From NCBI GenBank assembly GCA_021300155.1, contig JAJTID010000093.1, positions 30,559 through 94,558 on the forward strand: a stretch of 64,000 nucleotides of DNA, read 5' to 3'. This stretch comes from Pirellula sp. Lineage in GTDB: Bacteria; Planctomycetota; Planctomycetia; Pirellulales; Pirellulaceae. Below, piece by piece: positions 31,975 to 41,099 of the stretch. A program made the position numbers and the translations under genes. The notes under the pieces were generated by a model, which saw only the letters and a program-made list of their open reading frames with translations, was not told the origin of the DNA and made no database searches. Position 1 is the first letter of the stretch; each line of letters opens with the position of its first letter.

Positions 31975-32240
31975 GCAGCGACGATGTCGCGCATCTTAGG
32001 CTCAAGGTACTGAACGGTGCTAGACATACTCGCAAGATTCCCATACTCGTCATCGGGAATTTGAACTCTATGGCGTTTTCGCAACTCCATTACGATGTCC
32101 AAGAAATCCATGCTGTCCAGTTCCATTTGCTCACGGAAAGATCTGGCATCATCGAGGTCCGTAAGGTCCTCATCCGGAGCTATCTCACTCAAAATATCCA
32201 GGATTTCGTCACGGATTTCCGCTGGTGTCATCGAAATCAA
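31971..32240 (-). CDS. Acyl carrier protein
   Basis: MELDSMDFLDIVMELRKRHRVQIPDDEYGNLASMSSTVQYL; phosphopantetheine attachment Ser in DSMD. Confidence 0.9.
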   Translation of the reverse strand: MISMTPAEIRDEILDILSEIAPDEDLTDLDDARSFREQMELDSMDFLDIVMELRKRHRVQIPDDEYGNLASMSSTVQYLEPKMRDIVAA

Positions 32241-32337
32241 TTCTCCTCGTGGGGATTGAAAGTCAAATTATCAAACTTACTAGTCAACGCCACAAATAAG
32301 GCTATAGACCTAATCATTCTCTCGCTTCGAAAAATCG

Positions 32338-33600
32338 CTAGGAAAAACGCCGGACGATAAGAACGGAGTTAATCCCGAGCATTCCAAACGAATTGTTCAA
32401 AATGTAATCGACGCGATTTAACTCTCTGGGCTGATTGATCACCAGCCCTGGGATCTCGCACGACTCATCAAGATTGTCCACATTTATGGTTGCGTGGCAA
32501 ACCCCGTCTTGAAATGCTGGTAGATTCCCCGCGAGCTCCAACGCTCCGGCAGCCCCCATCGTATGGCCGATAAAGCTCTTGGTGTTGTTGAATGAGACCG
32601 TCTCGCAGCCGTCAAAAACACTCCGTAAAGCTTGAATCTCTTGTGAATCCCCGCTATTGGTACCCGTTGCATGGGTGCTGACAATATTGATCCGATCGGC
32701 AGTCAATCCGCCACGGTCCAGCGCCATTTTGACGCACTGCGCCTGACGCTCGGGATTCGGAAGAACGAAATCGGTCGCGTCGGTATTGATCGCATACGAC
32801 ACGATTTCCGCCACAATGGATGCTCCGCGGGCTTTCGCGTCTGAAAGACGCTCCAAAAGATAAATACAAGCTCCCTCGGAAACGACAATTCCGTTTCGAT
32901 CGATGTCAAATGGCCGAGAGGCTTTGGTTGGATCCGCGTGACTCGCCAACGCTCCTTGCGATTTGAAGGATGCAAAGATGCCAAACGTATGAATGCTTTC
33001 TGATACCCCACCGGCTAATGCAAGATCACACTCCCCCAGCCGCAACATCTGCACCCCTTGGATAATGCCCGCGTTCCCAGCAGCACATGCAGCACCAATC
33101 GTGTAATGAGGGCCCGTGATCCCCATATTCAACGCGATTTCGCCAGCAGGATTGTTCGCAACCGTTCGTGGATTGTGATGGTGAGACCAATAGGTTGTGT
33201 CGTAGTCGTAAGCCTTAATCGAATAGATTTCGTTTTCCGTCTCCACATTGCCATGCTCGGTCACGCCGATATAGATTCCTACTCGAGAGCGGTCGACATT
33301 CGCCCAATCCAATCCACTCCGTCGGATCGCTTCTGCCGCTGCAAAGATCCCGACCGAACCAGCCCGCGTCCCGCGACGGATGTCCTTTTTCGACTGATAT
33401 TTCGTCCCTTCGAATTCACATACACCGGCGAACGTGTCCCCTACATACCGAATGTTGTAGTTTCGGACTCCACTTTGCCCGTTCAAAAGTGCTGCACGAA
33501 ACGATTCTAGATCGTTTCCGTTCGGAGAGGTTAGCCCCACTGCGGTCATTACGACGCGTTGCTCATCTGGCAATTGGCTAGTGCGATCTTGCGAGATCAT
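32338..33600 (-). CDS. Beta-ketoacyl-ACP synthase (KAS II/FabF-like)
   Basis: Cys active site GAACAAGNAGI, STHATGTNSGD and KSFIGHTMGAAGALE His motifs. Confidence 0.93.
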   Translation of the reverse strand: MISQDRTSQLPDEQRVVMTAVGLTSPNGNDLESFRAALLNGQSGVRNYNIRYVGDTFAGVCEFEGTKYQSKKDIRRGTRAGSVGIFAAAEAIRRSGLDWANVDRSRVGIYIGVTEHGNVETENEIYSIKAYDYDTTYWSHHHNPRTVANNPAGEIALNMGITGPHYTIGAACAAGNAGIIQGVQMLRLGECDLALAGGVSESIHTFGIFASFKSQGALASHADPTKASRPFDIDRNGIVVSEGACIYLLERLSDAKARGASIVAEIVSYAINTDATDFVLPNPERQAQCVKMALDRGGLTADRINIVSTHATGTNSGDSQEIQALRSVFDGCETVSFNNTKSFIGHTMGAAGALELAGNLPAFQDGVCHATINVDNLDESCEIPGLVINQPRELNRVDYILNNSFGMLGINSVLIVRRFS

Positions 33601-33738
33601 TCATTCTTCTTTGCTTGTTGAATCGAAAAACCAGGGAGAAAGAAACTACCCGCAAGCACTCATCTTTTCAAGTAGCAACTTTCCTAGATTGCGTTTTGCA
33701 ACTCCCAACCTGAGCGCGGGTCGCATCGAGGAAAACCG

Positions 33739-34518
33739 CTACTGTCGCTTGAGAATGTAAACAACGTCTTCTGTGGTCCCGTCCACTTCTACTGGAGCGT
33801 CAATGTCATAACTGAAGTCATAACATTCTTCTACTTTCCACTCTGGGACTTTCTTGATCATGCTGGCAAATTGACGGTAGGTGTAACTCCTCAGCTCTAA
33901 ACAATCATCGATGCGCATCGGACCGGTCGGACGATAGATATCGAACCGCAAATTGTAACGCTCCATTCTGCCAGCACGGTCTTTGTCCCGCGGCCACATC
34001 GACGTATTGATGACGAGATTACCCCTTCTCGCACTCCACTTTTCTTCATCCGTTTGCGGGCCTTCCAGCGGAGTCAAGTGGAACCCTAGAGCGTAAATGC
34101 CTCCGGGCCGTATCGCGGCCGCCATGGCTCGAAAATGCGCTACCGACTGCTTTTCTGTTGCCAAATGGCGGAACGAGTTGATCGTATTGAAAGCTGCGTC
34201 GTACGGCTTCTTCACCTGAAAATCGCACATGTCGGCTACGAATGCACTCTTCGGTAAACCATGTCGTGCCAATCGCTTGTTGCAAAACTCGATGGCCTTT
34301 TCGTTCAGGTCCAAGCCGGCCGCTTGATACCCCCCTTTGGCCATTCGATACAACAATCTCCCAGTTCCACACGCTGGCTCCAGAACTCGCTTTGTTTTCT
34401 TGTCGACATGTTTGTCAAAAGCTGCTTTAAGAAACTTGAACTCTGCGACCCAATCACTCGCGAAGATCAAATCGTAATACACGGGATGGTTGTAAATACT
34501 GTCGACTACGGTGTCCAA
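33739..34518 (-). CDS. Class I SAM-dependent methyltransferase
   Basis: VLEPACGTGRLLYRMAKGGYQAAGLDLNEKAIEFC motif I; FNTINSFRHL. Confidence 0.9.
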   Translation of the reverse strand: MDTVVDSIYNHPVYYDLIFASDWVAEFKFLKAAFDKHVDKKTKRVLEPACGTGRLLYRMAKGGYQAAGLDLNEKAIEFCNKRLARHGLPKSAFVADMCDFQVKKPYDAAFNTINSFRHLATEKQSVAHFRAMAAAIRPGGIYALGFHLTPLEGPQTDEEKWSARRGNLVINTSMWPRDKDRAGRMERYNLRFDIYRPTGPMRIDDCLELRSYTYRQFASMIKKVPEWKVEECYDFSYDIDAPVEVDGTTEDVVYILKRQ

Positions 34519-34597
34519 GTCCTTGCTCCAGAAAAATGAGATTACCGAATCCTACCACTAAGCCGTTGCTAGCAAAAGTAGAAGGGCACGCAAGGAA

Positions 34598-35533
34598 CTA
34601 TTTCGTCAGGTCAATTTTACCCTTGGACCATTGATTGCGATCCGATGCCGCATCGAGCAATTTAGACATTTTGGATTGAGACACGGGATCGATCGCCCCC
34701 TCCATCTGCGGTAACTCGGGAGGCTCCCCCCAAACAATGACTGGTCCCGGAGATGCGGTTTCAATTGCAAGCCAATACCGTGACTTCCCAACTTCCTTGG
34801 CTTGAACCACGACCACACGTTCTGCTTTAACCTGAGATCGGTAAGGGGCTAGCAGGTTACACAACCTTGCAGCTTCTATGATTCGCGGATCGGTAAACTT
34901 GTTGCCATGTTTCCAGTCAGGATCAAATTTGAGTTCATCCGCATAAATCCAAAGATAATTCAGCACATCGGACTGTGAAAAATTGGATTCAGGAAGCAAT
35001 ACACCATCCTTGTCGATCGGGACAAAGAGGTCATCCCCGCTGGTGTTGAGGTCGATTTTTCGAAGCTTTAGAGTCTGCCTAATTTCGTCGTTTAACTCAC
35101 AATGCACCATGGCAACAGGTGTTCGATACTCGACGGAAACAAAGATCTGGCCTCCAGAAACAGGCTGAACGCGATGTGTTTTTCGAACTGCGGGATGTTG
35201 ATCAATGGTTCGGGCCAAAACGGCTGGAGTTTGACTATCCAACAAAGACAGATTCTCTAGCCCGCTCGCATGGAAAACTTGCTCGACGATCGAATCTTTC
35301 AGCCAAACCGGCGGCTGCGTGAGAATCAAATTCTCTTTGCGAAGTCCATAAAATGCCGCGTCATAACTCTTGGCTCCATAAAATCGCCACCCAAAATAAC
35401 CAATCAATAGTAACAACGACGGACCAATCATGCTCAACACCACCGAGCGCGGTATTATCCGAATCCAATTTCCAAGATGGTTCCAGAAAAGTGGTTGAGA
35501 TTGGTTCCCAGTATTAACTTCGGCAGAAGCCAT
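34598..35533 (-). CDS. FtsQ/DivIB-like single-pass membrane protein (putative)
   Basis: Short cytoplasmic N-terminus, one TM (LSMIGPSLLLLIGYFGW), then extracytoplasmic region VRKTHRVQPVSGGQIFVSVEYRTPVAMV resembling POTRA/FtsQ; directly downstream of murB. Confidence 0.55.
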   Translation of the reverse strand: MASAEVNTGNQSQPLFWNHLGNWIRIIPRSVVLSMIGPSLLLLIGYFGWRFYGAKSYDAAFYGLRKENLILTQPPVWLKDSIVEQVFHASGLENLSLLDSQTPAVLARTIDQHPAVRKTHRVQPVSGGQIFVSVEYRTPVAMVHCELNDEIRQTLKLRKIDLNTSGDDLFVPIDKDGVLLPESNFSQSDVLNYLWIYADELKFDPDWKHGNKFTDPRIIEAARLCNLLAPYRSQVKAERVVVVQAKEVGKSRYWLAIETASPGPVIVWGEPPELPQMEGAIDPVSQSKMSKLLDAASDRNQWSKGKIDLTK

Positions 35534-35575
35534 CGAAAAACAAGCCTCCGTGTTTGTGCAACTTGAAATGTGGAT

Positions 35576-36457
35576 TTACCAGATTTGCAGGTGCTGCTGC
35601 AATTGCACTCCACTCCGATCTTGCACGCCAGCCTTAACTCGATCTAACAATACTTGCACTTGAACGCTGGTCGCTCCAGTGCTAGCAATCAAGAAGTTAG
35701 GGAACATCGAGCTCATTCGAACCGCTCCTTCCGAAGAACCGCTCAACCCTGCCTGTTGGATGAGCTCTGCCGCTTCGAAGCCTACTGGATCCACGAAAGC
35801 AATAGCCGCTCGTTCGGGAAAGCTAGGCTGTAGCCTCCGCTTCAAAATCCAGAAAGTCTGCTGCCGTTTTGTTAGTGCTTTTGAATCTCCCGGGACCAAA
35901 TCGAACGTCACGTCGACAATGGCAACCCCGTCTACCCCACTCGCACGATGCGTAAAGGCCAATTCGGATGGATCAACCCGACGCACTACCCCATCTTTAG
36001 TCAGAATCGTAGCGGACGACACATATTGCGCCACCTCGCCATCATGCGAGCCAGCATTGCCTCTCAGCGCGCCACCGACAGTTCCTGGAATCGCTATCAA
36101 ATGCTCTAGCCCACCTAGACCTTCCCCGACCGCGAAAGTGACCACATGCGAAAGCTTGGCTCCAGCCCCGCAAGTTATGGAATTTCCATTTCTTCGAACA
36201 CTCTGAAACGTTGGCGCACTCAACAAAAAGGTAGCACCGGAGAAGCCTGACTCGCGAACAAGCAAATTCGATCCACCACCGAGCACTCGAACCGAAATGC
36301 CTGCTTCGTGACACACACCCACAACCTTCCCCAACTCTTCGACCGTATTCGGCTCCACCAAATACTTGGTCGGGCCTCCGATCTGGAGCCAGGTGTAAGG
36401 AGCGAGCGGCTCGTTCTCACGAACAATGCCTGAAAAACTGCTCAGTGGGTGCGACAT
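35576..36457 (-). CDS. murB: UDP-N-acetylenolpyruvoylglucosamine reductase-like protein
   Basis: FAD-binding VRVLGGGSNLLVRESGFSGATF, LEHLIAIPGTVGGALRGNAGSHDGEVAQYV, AAELIQQAGLSG. Confidence 0.88.
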   Translation of the reverse strand: MSHPLSSFSGIVRENEPLAPYTWLQIGGPTKYLVEPNTVEELGKVVGVCHEAGISVRVLGGGSNLLVRESGFSGATFLLSAPTFQSVRRNGNSITCGAGAKLSHVVTFAVGEGLGGLEHLIAIPGTVGGALRGNAGSHDGEVAQYVSSATILTKDGVVRRVDPSELAFTHRASGVDGVAIVDVTFDLVPGDSKALTKRQQTFWILKRRLQPSFPERAAIAFVDPVGFEAAELIQQAGLSGSSEGAVRMSSMFPNFLIASTGATSVQVQVLLDRVKAGVQDRSGVQLQQHLQIW

Positions 36458-36553
36458 AAATTCTAGCGTCGAGGATGAAATACCATGGCTTTGGCCAGTT
36501 CAGGGGAATTCCGAACCAGAACTCCCCGGTTTTACCATGGCGAAGACTTTTGG

Positions 36554-36988
36554 CTACCGCCGCTTCGGAAGAACTTCCCAAGCTTTTCCTATCAATTCCT
36601 TGACCCGACGCTCGCTTTGTAGGCCTGTCAAAGAGAATTTCTTCCAACCTCGCTCGCTTTCGCAAAAGACCACGATTTGAGGTAGCGTATTTCCTTGCAT
36701 CACCTGAGATGCGAGTTCTGGTTGAGCTTCCTTGTCGACTTGCGTGAAAACGACTTCTTTAAATTGGCCGGTGCTCTTCATCGGTGCGATCGTGTCGGAC
36801 TTCATCGTCTTGCACGCCGCGCACCATTCTGCACCTACCAAAACAACGAGTGGTTTCTTTTCTTCTTGTGCCTTTCGATACGCAGCATCGTACGAAAGCA
36901 CCTCTTCCTTGGGAACGTTTGGAACAGCGGGGGCTACAGTGCCTCCATCCAAAACAGCCAAAATCATCAATGCCGCAACATGCAACAT
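36554..36988 (-). CDS. Thioredoxin-fold protein with signal peptide
   Basis: VVLVGAEWCAACKTMKSD (CxxC) and LPQIVVF cis-Pro; start at MLHVAALMILAVL preferred over 37069. Confidence 0.85.
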   Translation of the reverse strand: MLHVAALMILAVLDGGTVAPAVPNVPKEEVLSYDAAYRKAQEEKKPLVVLVGAEWCAACKTMKSDTIAPMKSTGQFKEVVFTQVDKEAQPELASQVMQGNTLPQIVVFCESERGWKKFSLTGLQSERRVKELIGKAWEVLPKRR

Positions 36989-37492
36989 CGTGGACCCCTT
37001 TCCATGGTTAGGACAAGTAATTTCAATCTTACACCCGAGCTGCGAGGTCCATCTCGCCATTCGCTTCATCTATTGGCGAATGTGCTGCAAGTGCTACATG
37101 TCGGTTACCGCCTAGACCCGCGAGGTCTGTGTTGTAGGTTCAAAGGTGTGCATCGTGTTAAACTTTGCAGCCTAGGCGATCTGTGCCGACTTCCGATAAG
37201 GTCGGTCAGTATAGATCTACAACCTCACCGTGCAACCTCTTGCTCTGCTCGACGAATGCTAGCATCGGCACCCAGACCACCCCGGAACGCGTCATTTCGT
37301 CGCAACCCCCCTAAAATCCAGGGAATATAAAATGGTTAGGCTCAAAACCGCTAAAACTCGGCACGCATGAAACTTAGGACTATCTCCCAAACCCCACCTT
37401 TGGTTGTTTCTGTTCTTTCGCAAGAGGGGGGGAATCGCTGCGGCTAACCGCAAATATCTTTCTTCGAAAAATCTAAAAATCAGCAACATTAA

Positions 37493-37508
37493 CCCCTCTC
37501 TGGAGGGG
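37493..37508. terminator. Short GC hairpin in intergenic region
   Basis: CCCCTC-TCTG-GAGGGG perfect 6-bp stem; no clear T-tract. Confidence 0.25.
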
Positions 37509-37609
37509 ATTCAGCCTTTAATTCTGCCTCGTCTGCGTCTCGAGCGGGCGCTTTGTTGTCTCTTCAGATCGACGAGTAACCACCAAAATGAGGATTCGCG
37601 GTTCGATTT

Positions 37610-38527
37610 TCATCGCAATTCACCACTAGACCACTTCGCGAAAAGCCCGCGGAGCAACGGTAAAGCCGCTAGCATCCCTAAGGAAAAGGAGCAAGCAATG
37701 AGGCAAACACCTACCGTGTTCCATTCGAAACGATCCAGTCCCCAAATTGTTTGCCAACCCGAATAAACCAAGAAAAGAACTTGGGATCCAAGAGCGAACC
37801 GAACAATTCGATCGCGATTCGTCGCTCCAACATAACGGGCGATCCATGCAATCAACGGAAGTAACTGGATTGCATGCAGAGCGGCTCCGTGCGGGAACTT
37901 CAACACTCCGGCCTTGCCCCAACTCTCGGCGGAACGACCTGCCGCGACATTGATTTCACCCAAAACAGAAGTTGCTATCCCCAGTCCGCACGACAATAGT
38001 AGTAAACACATGCCCCCTCGTATTGCCACGACCATCCCTGGTTCTATATCCCGGAGCCAAACGGTTCGAACCGTCAAATACATGAGTTGAACGGTTGCGA
38101 AAAGAATTAATCCGAGCATTCCCAATTCGATCAATATATCGAAAACGGTAGAGTGATTAAAATGTGACGCTTGGCCGCGCCAATACTGCAGGGTGATCAA
38201 CCCGACTTCCAACAACAATGCGAACGCAAAAGTGTTAGAGATCCATCGATCGAACTTTTGCCGCCTAAGCTGAGTCATCAGCCATGTGATCGAGAGTACA
38301 GTCATTCCTCCAGAGATACCGAACAAAATCGGCTTTCGAAGCGACAGTGGCCCCTCCCAACTCGCTCCTTGAATCGCATAAATCGCAGCGTGAAACATGC
38401 CGCTCGCAAAGAGCAATGCGGTGATGCCTAACGCAAATCGATAGGAACCAAGATTTTCGGGGCTCGATCGGTGATCGCTAGGTGGGGTGTTGAACGACGA
38501 AGGTCTATAGTTCATAAAGTTTTTCAC
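37610..38527 (-). CDS. Multi-pass membrane protein, unknown
   Basis: 305-aa ORF with about eight hydrophobic segments; conserved-looking RKPILFG, HFNHSTVFD, KFPHGAALHAIQLLP. Confidence 0.75.
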   Translation of the reverse strand: MKNFMNYRPSSFNTPPSDHRSSPENLGSYRFALGITALLFASGMFHAAIYAIQGASWEGPLSLRKPILFGISGGMTVLSITWLMTQLRRQKFDRWISNTFAFALLLEVGLITLQYWRGQASHFNHSTVFDILIELGMLGLILFATVQLMYLTVRTVWLRDIEPGMVVAIRGGMCLLLLSCGLGIATSVLGEINVAAGRSAESWGKAGVLKFPHGAALHAIQLLPLIAWIARYVGATNRDRIVRFALGSQVLFLVYSGWQTIWGLDRFEWNTVGVCLIACSFSLGMLAALPLLRGLFAKWSSGELR

Positions 38528-38659
38528 GCCGGTCTGCTAGAGGCTAAGATACCACTGTAGCTAAACAACCTCGTGATATAGCCATAGATTAGAGCTTGTC
38601 GCTGCGACGAAGCGTTGTAGTTTTACAAGCATGTTCTACATCTCTAGGGCAGGATCGAG

Positions 38660-38947
38660 TCAATTGTCCTTCAACGATTCTCGATACTTCTCGCGGCCTG
38701 AAGCATAGACTTCTTTGTTCGGAGAACGATCGGCGAGCCACGATTCTACTTCTGCTGCGGAAGGTGGAATTTCTTGGACTTGCTCGGTCAATCGAGTCAA
38801 TTGCTTTCGACACCAACCACAGCCTGTTCCTGCGCCGCCACATTCGGAGAGTTGACTTGGCCTCGTAACACTGTGTACCCGAATGAAGTTGATCACTTTG
38901 CGCCAAGTAACATGAAAGCAAAGACACAACTCGTCATCTGGTTTCAT
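38660..38947 (-). CDS. BFD-like [2Fe-2S]-binding protein
   Basis: CLCFHVTWRKVINFIRVHSVTRPSQLSECGGAGTGCGWCRKQL: CxC plus CxxC four-cysteine pattern. Confidence 0.8.
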   Translation of the reverse strand: MKPDDELCLCFHVTWRKVINFIRVHSVTRPSQLSECGGAGTGCGWCRKQLTRLTEQVQEIPPSAAEVESWLADRSPNKEVYASGREKYRESLKDN

Positions 38948-39001
38948 GATCTACTTCATTCTCGGCAACGTTGTACAAATCACTGCCGTATTTGGTCCGA
39001 C

Positions 39002-40327
39002 CTACTCGTGACGCAAGGCTTCTATCGGGTTCATCTTCGCGGCTCGCGTGGCTGGGTAGATACCGAATACCAATCCCACGATCAACGAGATTAGAAACGC
39101 ACCTGGAATGCTTTCAGGCACGATTGACGGTTGCACTGTACGTACTACTTCTGGTAAGTCTGCCATCTGTTCTGAAAACCAAATGTTCGCTAATGCTCGA
39201 GCCCCGTTGACTGCGGGTCCGCACAGCAATCCAAACAAAATGCCAGTAATCCCACCAGCTAAACTCAATACGCTGGTCTCGACCAAGAACTGCCTAATAA
39301 TATCTCGCCTTTTTGCACCGAGTGCGCGACGAATACCAATCTCTCGAGTTCGCTCCGTGACTGTTGCCAACATGATGTTCATAATTCCGATCCCGCCGAC
39401 CAACAGCGAGATAGCCGCAATCATTCCCATGAACAACATGAACATCGCTCGCGTCGTCCTGGCTTGCTCCAGCAACTCCAAGGGCACAACGACAGAGATA
39501 TCTTCCATCTTTTCGTGGCTCGACAATGCGGATTCCACTAAGTCTGCGGTTCGCTTCACATCAGAAACTTCAGCCACTCGCAAGGTGATTTGGTTCAACT
39601 CAATGATCTCACCTTCACGCGAGCCTGAGCGACTTACCATCACCATATCACCGATGCGTTGATGCAATGTTCGAATAGGAATGTATACATCGTTTGAGAA
39701 ATCTTGTGCAGCCATCGAGCCACCGACCGCAGCGGTAGCCCCCTTTGGTTTCAATACTCCAACTACAAAGTAGAAGTCTTGGTTTTCGGGTAGATAAATC
39801 CGCTTGCCGATTGGATCCTCATGCCAGAACAATCGCTCCGCCATCTTGGCCGAAAGCACGCAATTGGTTGCCATCGAAAAGTTTTCTGCATCGGAGATAA
39901 AGTGCCCATCGGCCATCTCCATTCGGTTCACTTCAAAATACTCTGGAGTACAACCAACCAATCGACCATCCAGCTTGCGATCCCGATACTGAAATTGGCG
40001 GCGCAGCTCACGAATCGGCAACGCACTCTTCACCGTAGGAATGCTTGTCGAAAGCAAATCGAATTCTTCGCGAGTCAAACCGTAAGGCGTCAGCCCTTGT
40101 GCCGACATTTTTTCACTCGGCGGCTTGATCGTGCGAATCATGATCGTATCGGCACCAAGGCTCTCGATCTGACGCTGCGCTTCGTCTCCAATCCCTTTGC
40201 TGATCGCCAACAGCCAAATAACGCTGGCCACGCCAATGAAGATACCGAGGACCGTCAATAGCGATCGAAGAGGGTGAAGCCATAGACTCTTCACACCTAA
40301 CTGTATTGTCCCAAGCCAAATGTTCAT
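39002..40327 (-). CDS. ABC transporter permease, MacB type
   Basis: SLLTVLGIFIGVASVIWLLAISKG N-terminus and TERTREIGIRRALGAKRRDIIRQFL; overlaps ATPase gene by 4 bp. Confidence 0.94.
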   Translation of the reverse strand: MNIWLGTIQLGVKSLWLHPLRSLLTVLGIFIGVASVIWLLAISKGIGDEAQRQIESLGADTIMIRTIKPPSEKMSAQGLTPYGLTREEFDLLSTSIPTVKSALPIRELRRQFQYRDRKLDGRLVGCTPEYFEVNRMEMADGHFISDAENFSMATNCVLSAKMAERLFWHEDPIGKRIYLPENQDFYFVVGVLKPKGATAAVGGSMAAQDFSNDVYIPIRTLHQRIGDMVMVSRSGSREGEIIELNQITLRVAEVSDVKRTADLVESALSSHEKMEDISVVVPLELLEQARTTRAMFMLFMGMIAAISLLVGGIGIMNIMLATVTERTREIGIRRALGAKRRDIIRQFLVETSVLSLAGGITGILFGLLCGPAVNGARALANIWFSEQMADLPEVVRTVQPSIVPESIPGAFLISLIVGLVFGIYPATRAAKMNPIEALRHE

Positions 40328-41094
40328 ACTTCCACCGGCATGTTGTCTATTGCGTATTTTGCTGCTGCCTCTCGCACTTCTTGCGAGTTCTGCCTATCCC
40401 ATTGAAGTCTGCCGTCCTTGAGACGGACAACCCGTTTTGCTCGTTTCGAGACTTCATCTTCGTGGGTTACCAAAATGATGGTTCGCCCCTCGTTGTTCAG
40501 CTTTTCGAATAGCTGCAAGATTTCTTCAGTAGTCCGCGAGTCAAGGTTTCCCGTCGGTTCGTCCGCGAGGATGAAAAAAGGATCATTCACCAACGAACGT
40601 GCGATGGCCACGCGTTGTTGCTGACCACCGCTGAGCTGCGTGGGTCTGTGGTCCAATCGTTCTGCAAGACCAACCATGCGGGCCAACTCAATCGATCGAA
40701 GTTGTTGCGCTTTGGATAACGACTTGCCTTGATAAAACAAGGGTACTTGTATGTTTTCGACTACCGTTAATTGTTGGATCAGATTGTAAGATTGGAACAC
40801 AAATCCAATTCGCTGCGACCGGATGTCCGCCAATTGGTCATCGTTCATGGTAGCTACGTCATCGCTGCCTAACCAAAGACTACCTGACGTCGGCTTATCC
40901 AAACAGCCTAGCATGTTTAGAAGCGTACTCTTACCGGAACCGGATGGCCCCATGATGGCAACATAATCACCTTCAGGAACGTCGAACGATACACCGCGCA
41001 AAGCGCGAACAGTTTCGCTCTTTAACACGTATTCTTTTTTCATGTCGACGACGCGACAAGCGAATCCATCCGTTTCGAATTTAGGATTGGACAT
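40324..41094 (-). CDS. ABC transporter ATP-binding protein, MacB class
   Basis: GPSGSGKSTLLNMLGCLDKPTSG, LSGGQQQRVAIARSL, ILADEPTGNLDS. Confidence 0.96.
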   Translation of the reverse strand: MSNPKFETDGFACRVVDMKKEYVLKSETVRALRGVSFDVPEGDYVAIMGPSGSGKSTLLNMLGCLDKPTSGSLWLGSDDVATMNDDQLADIRSQRIGFVFQSYNLIQQLTVVENIQVPLFYQGKSLSKAQQLRSIELARMVGLAERLDHRPTQLSGGQQQRVAIARSLVNDPFFILADEPTGNLDSRTTEEILQLFEKLNNEGRTIILVTHEDEVSKRAKRVVRLKDGRLQWDRQNSQEVREAAAKYAIDNMPVEV

Positions 41095-41099
41095 TCCGA

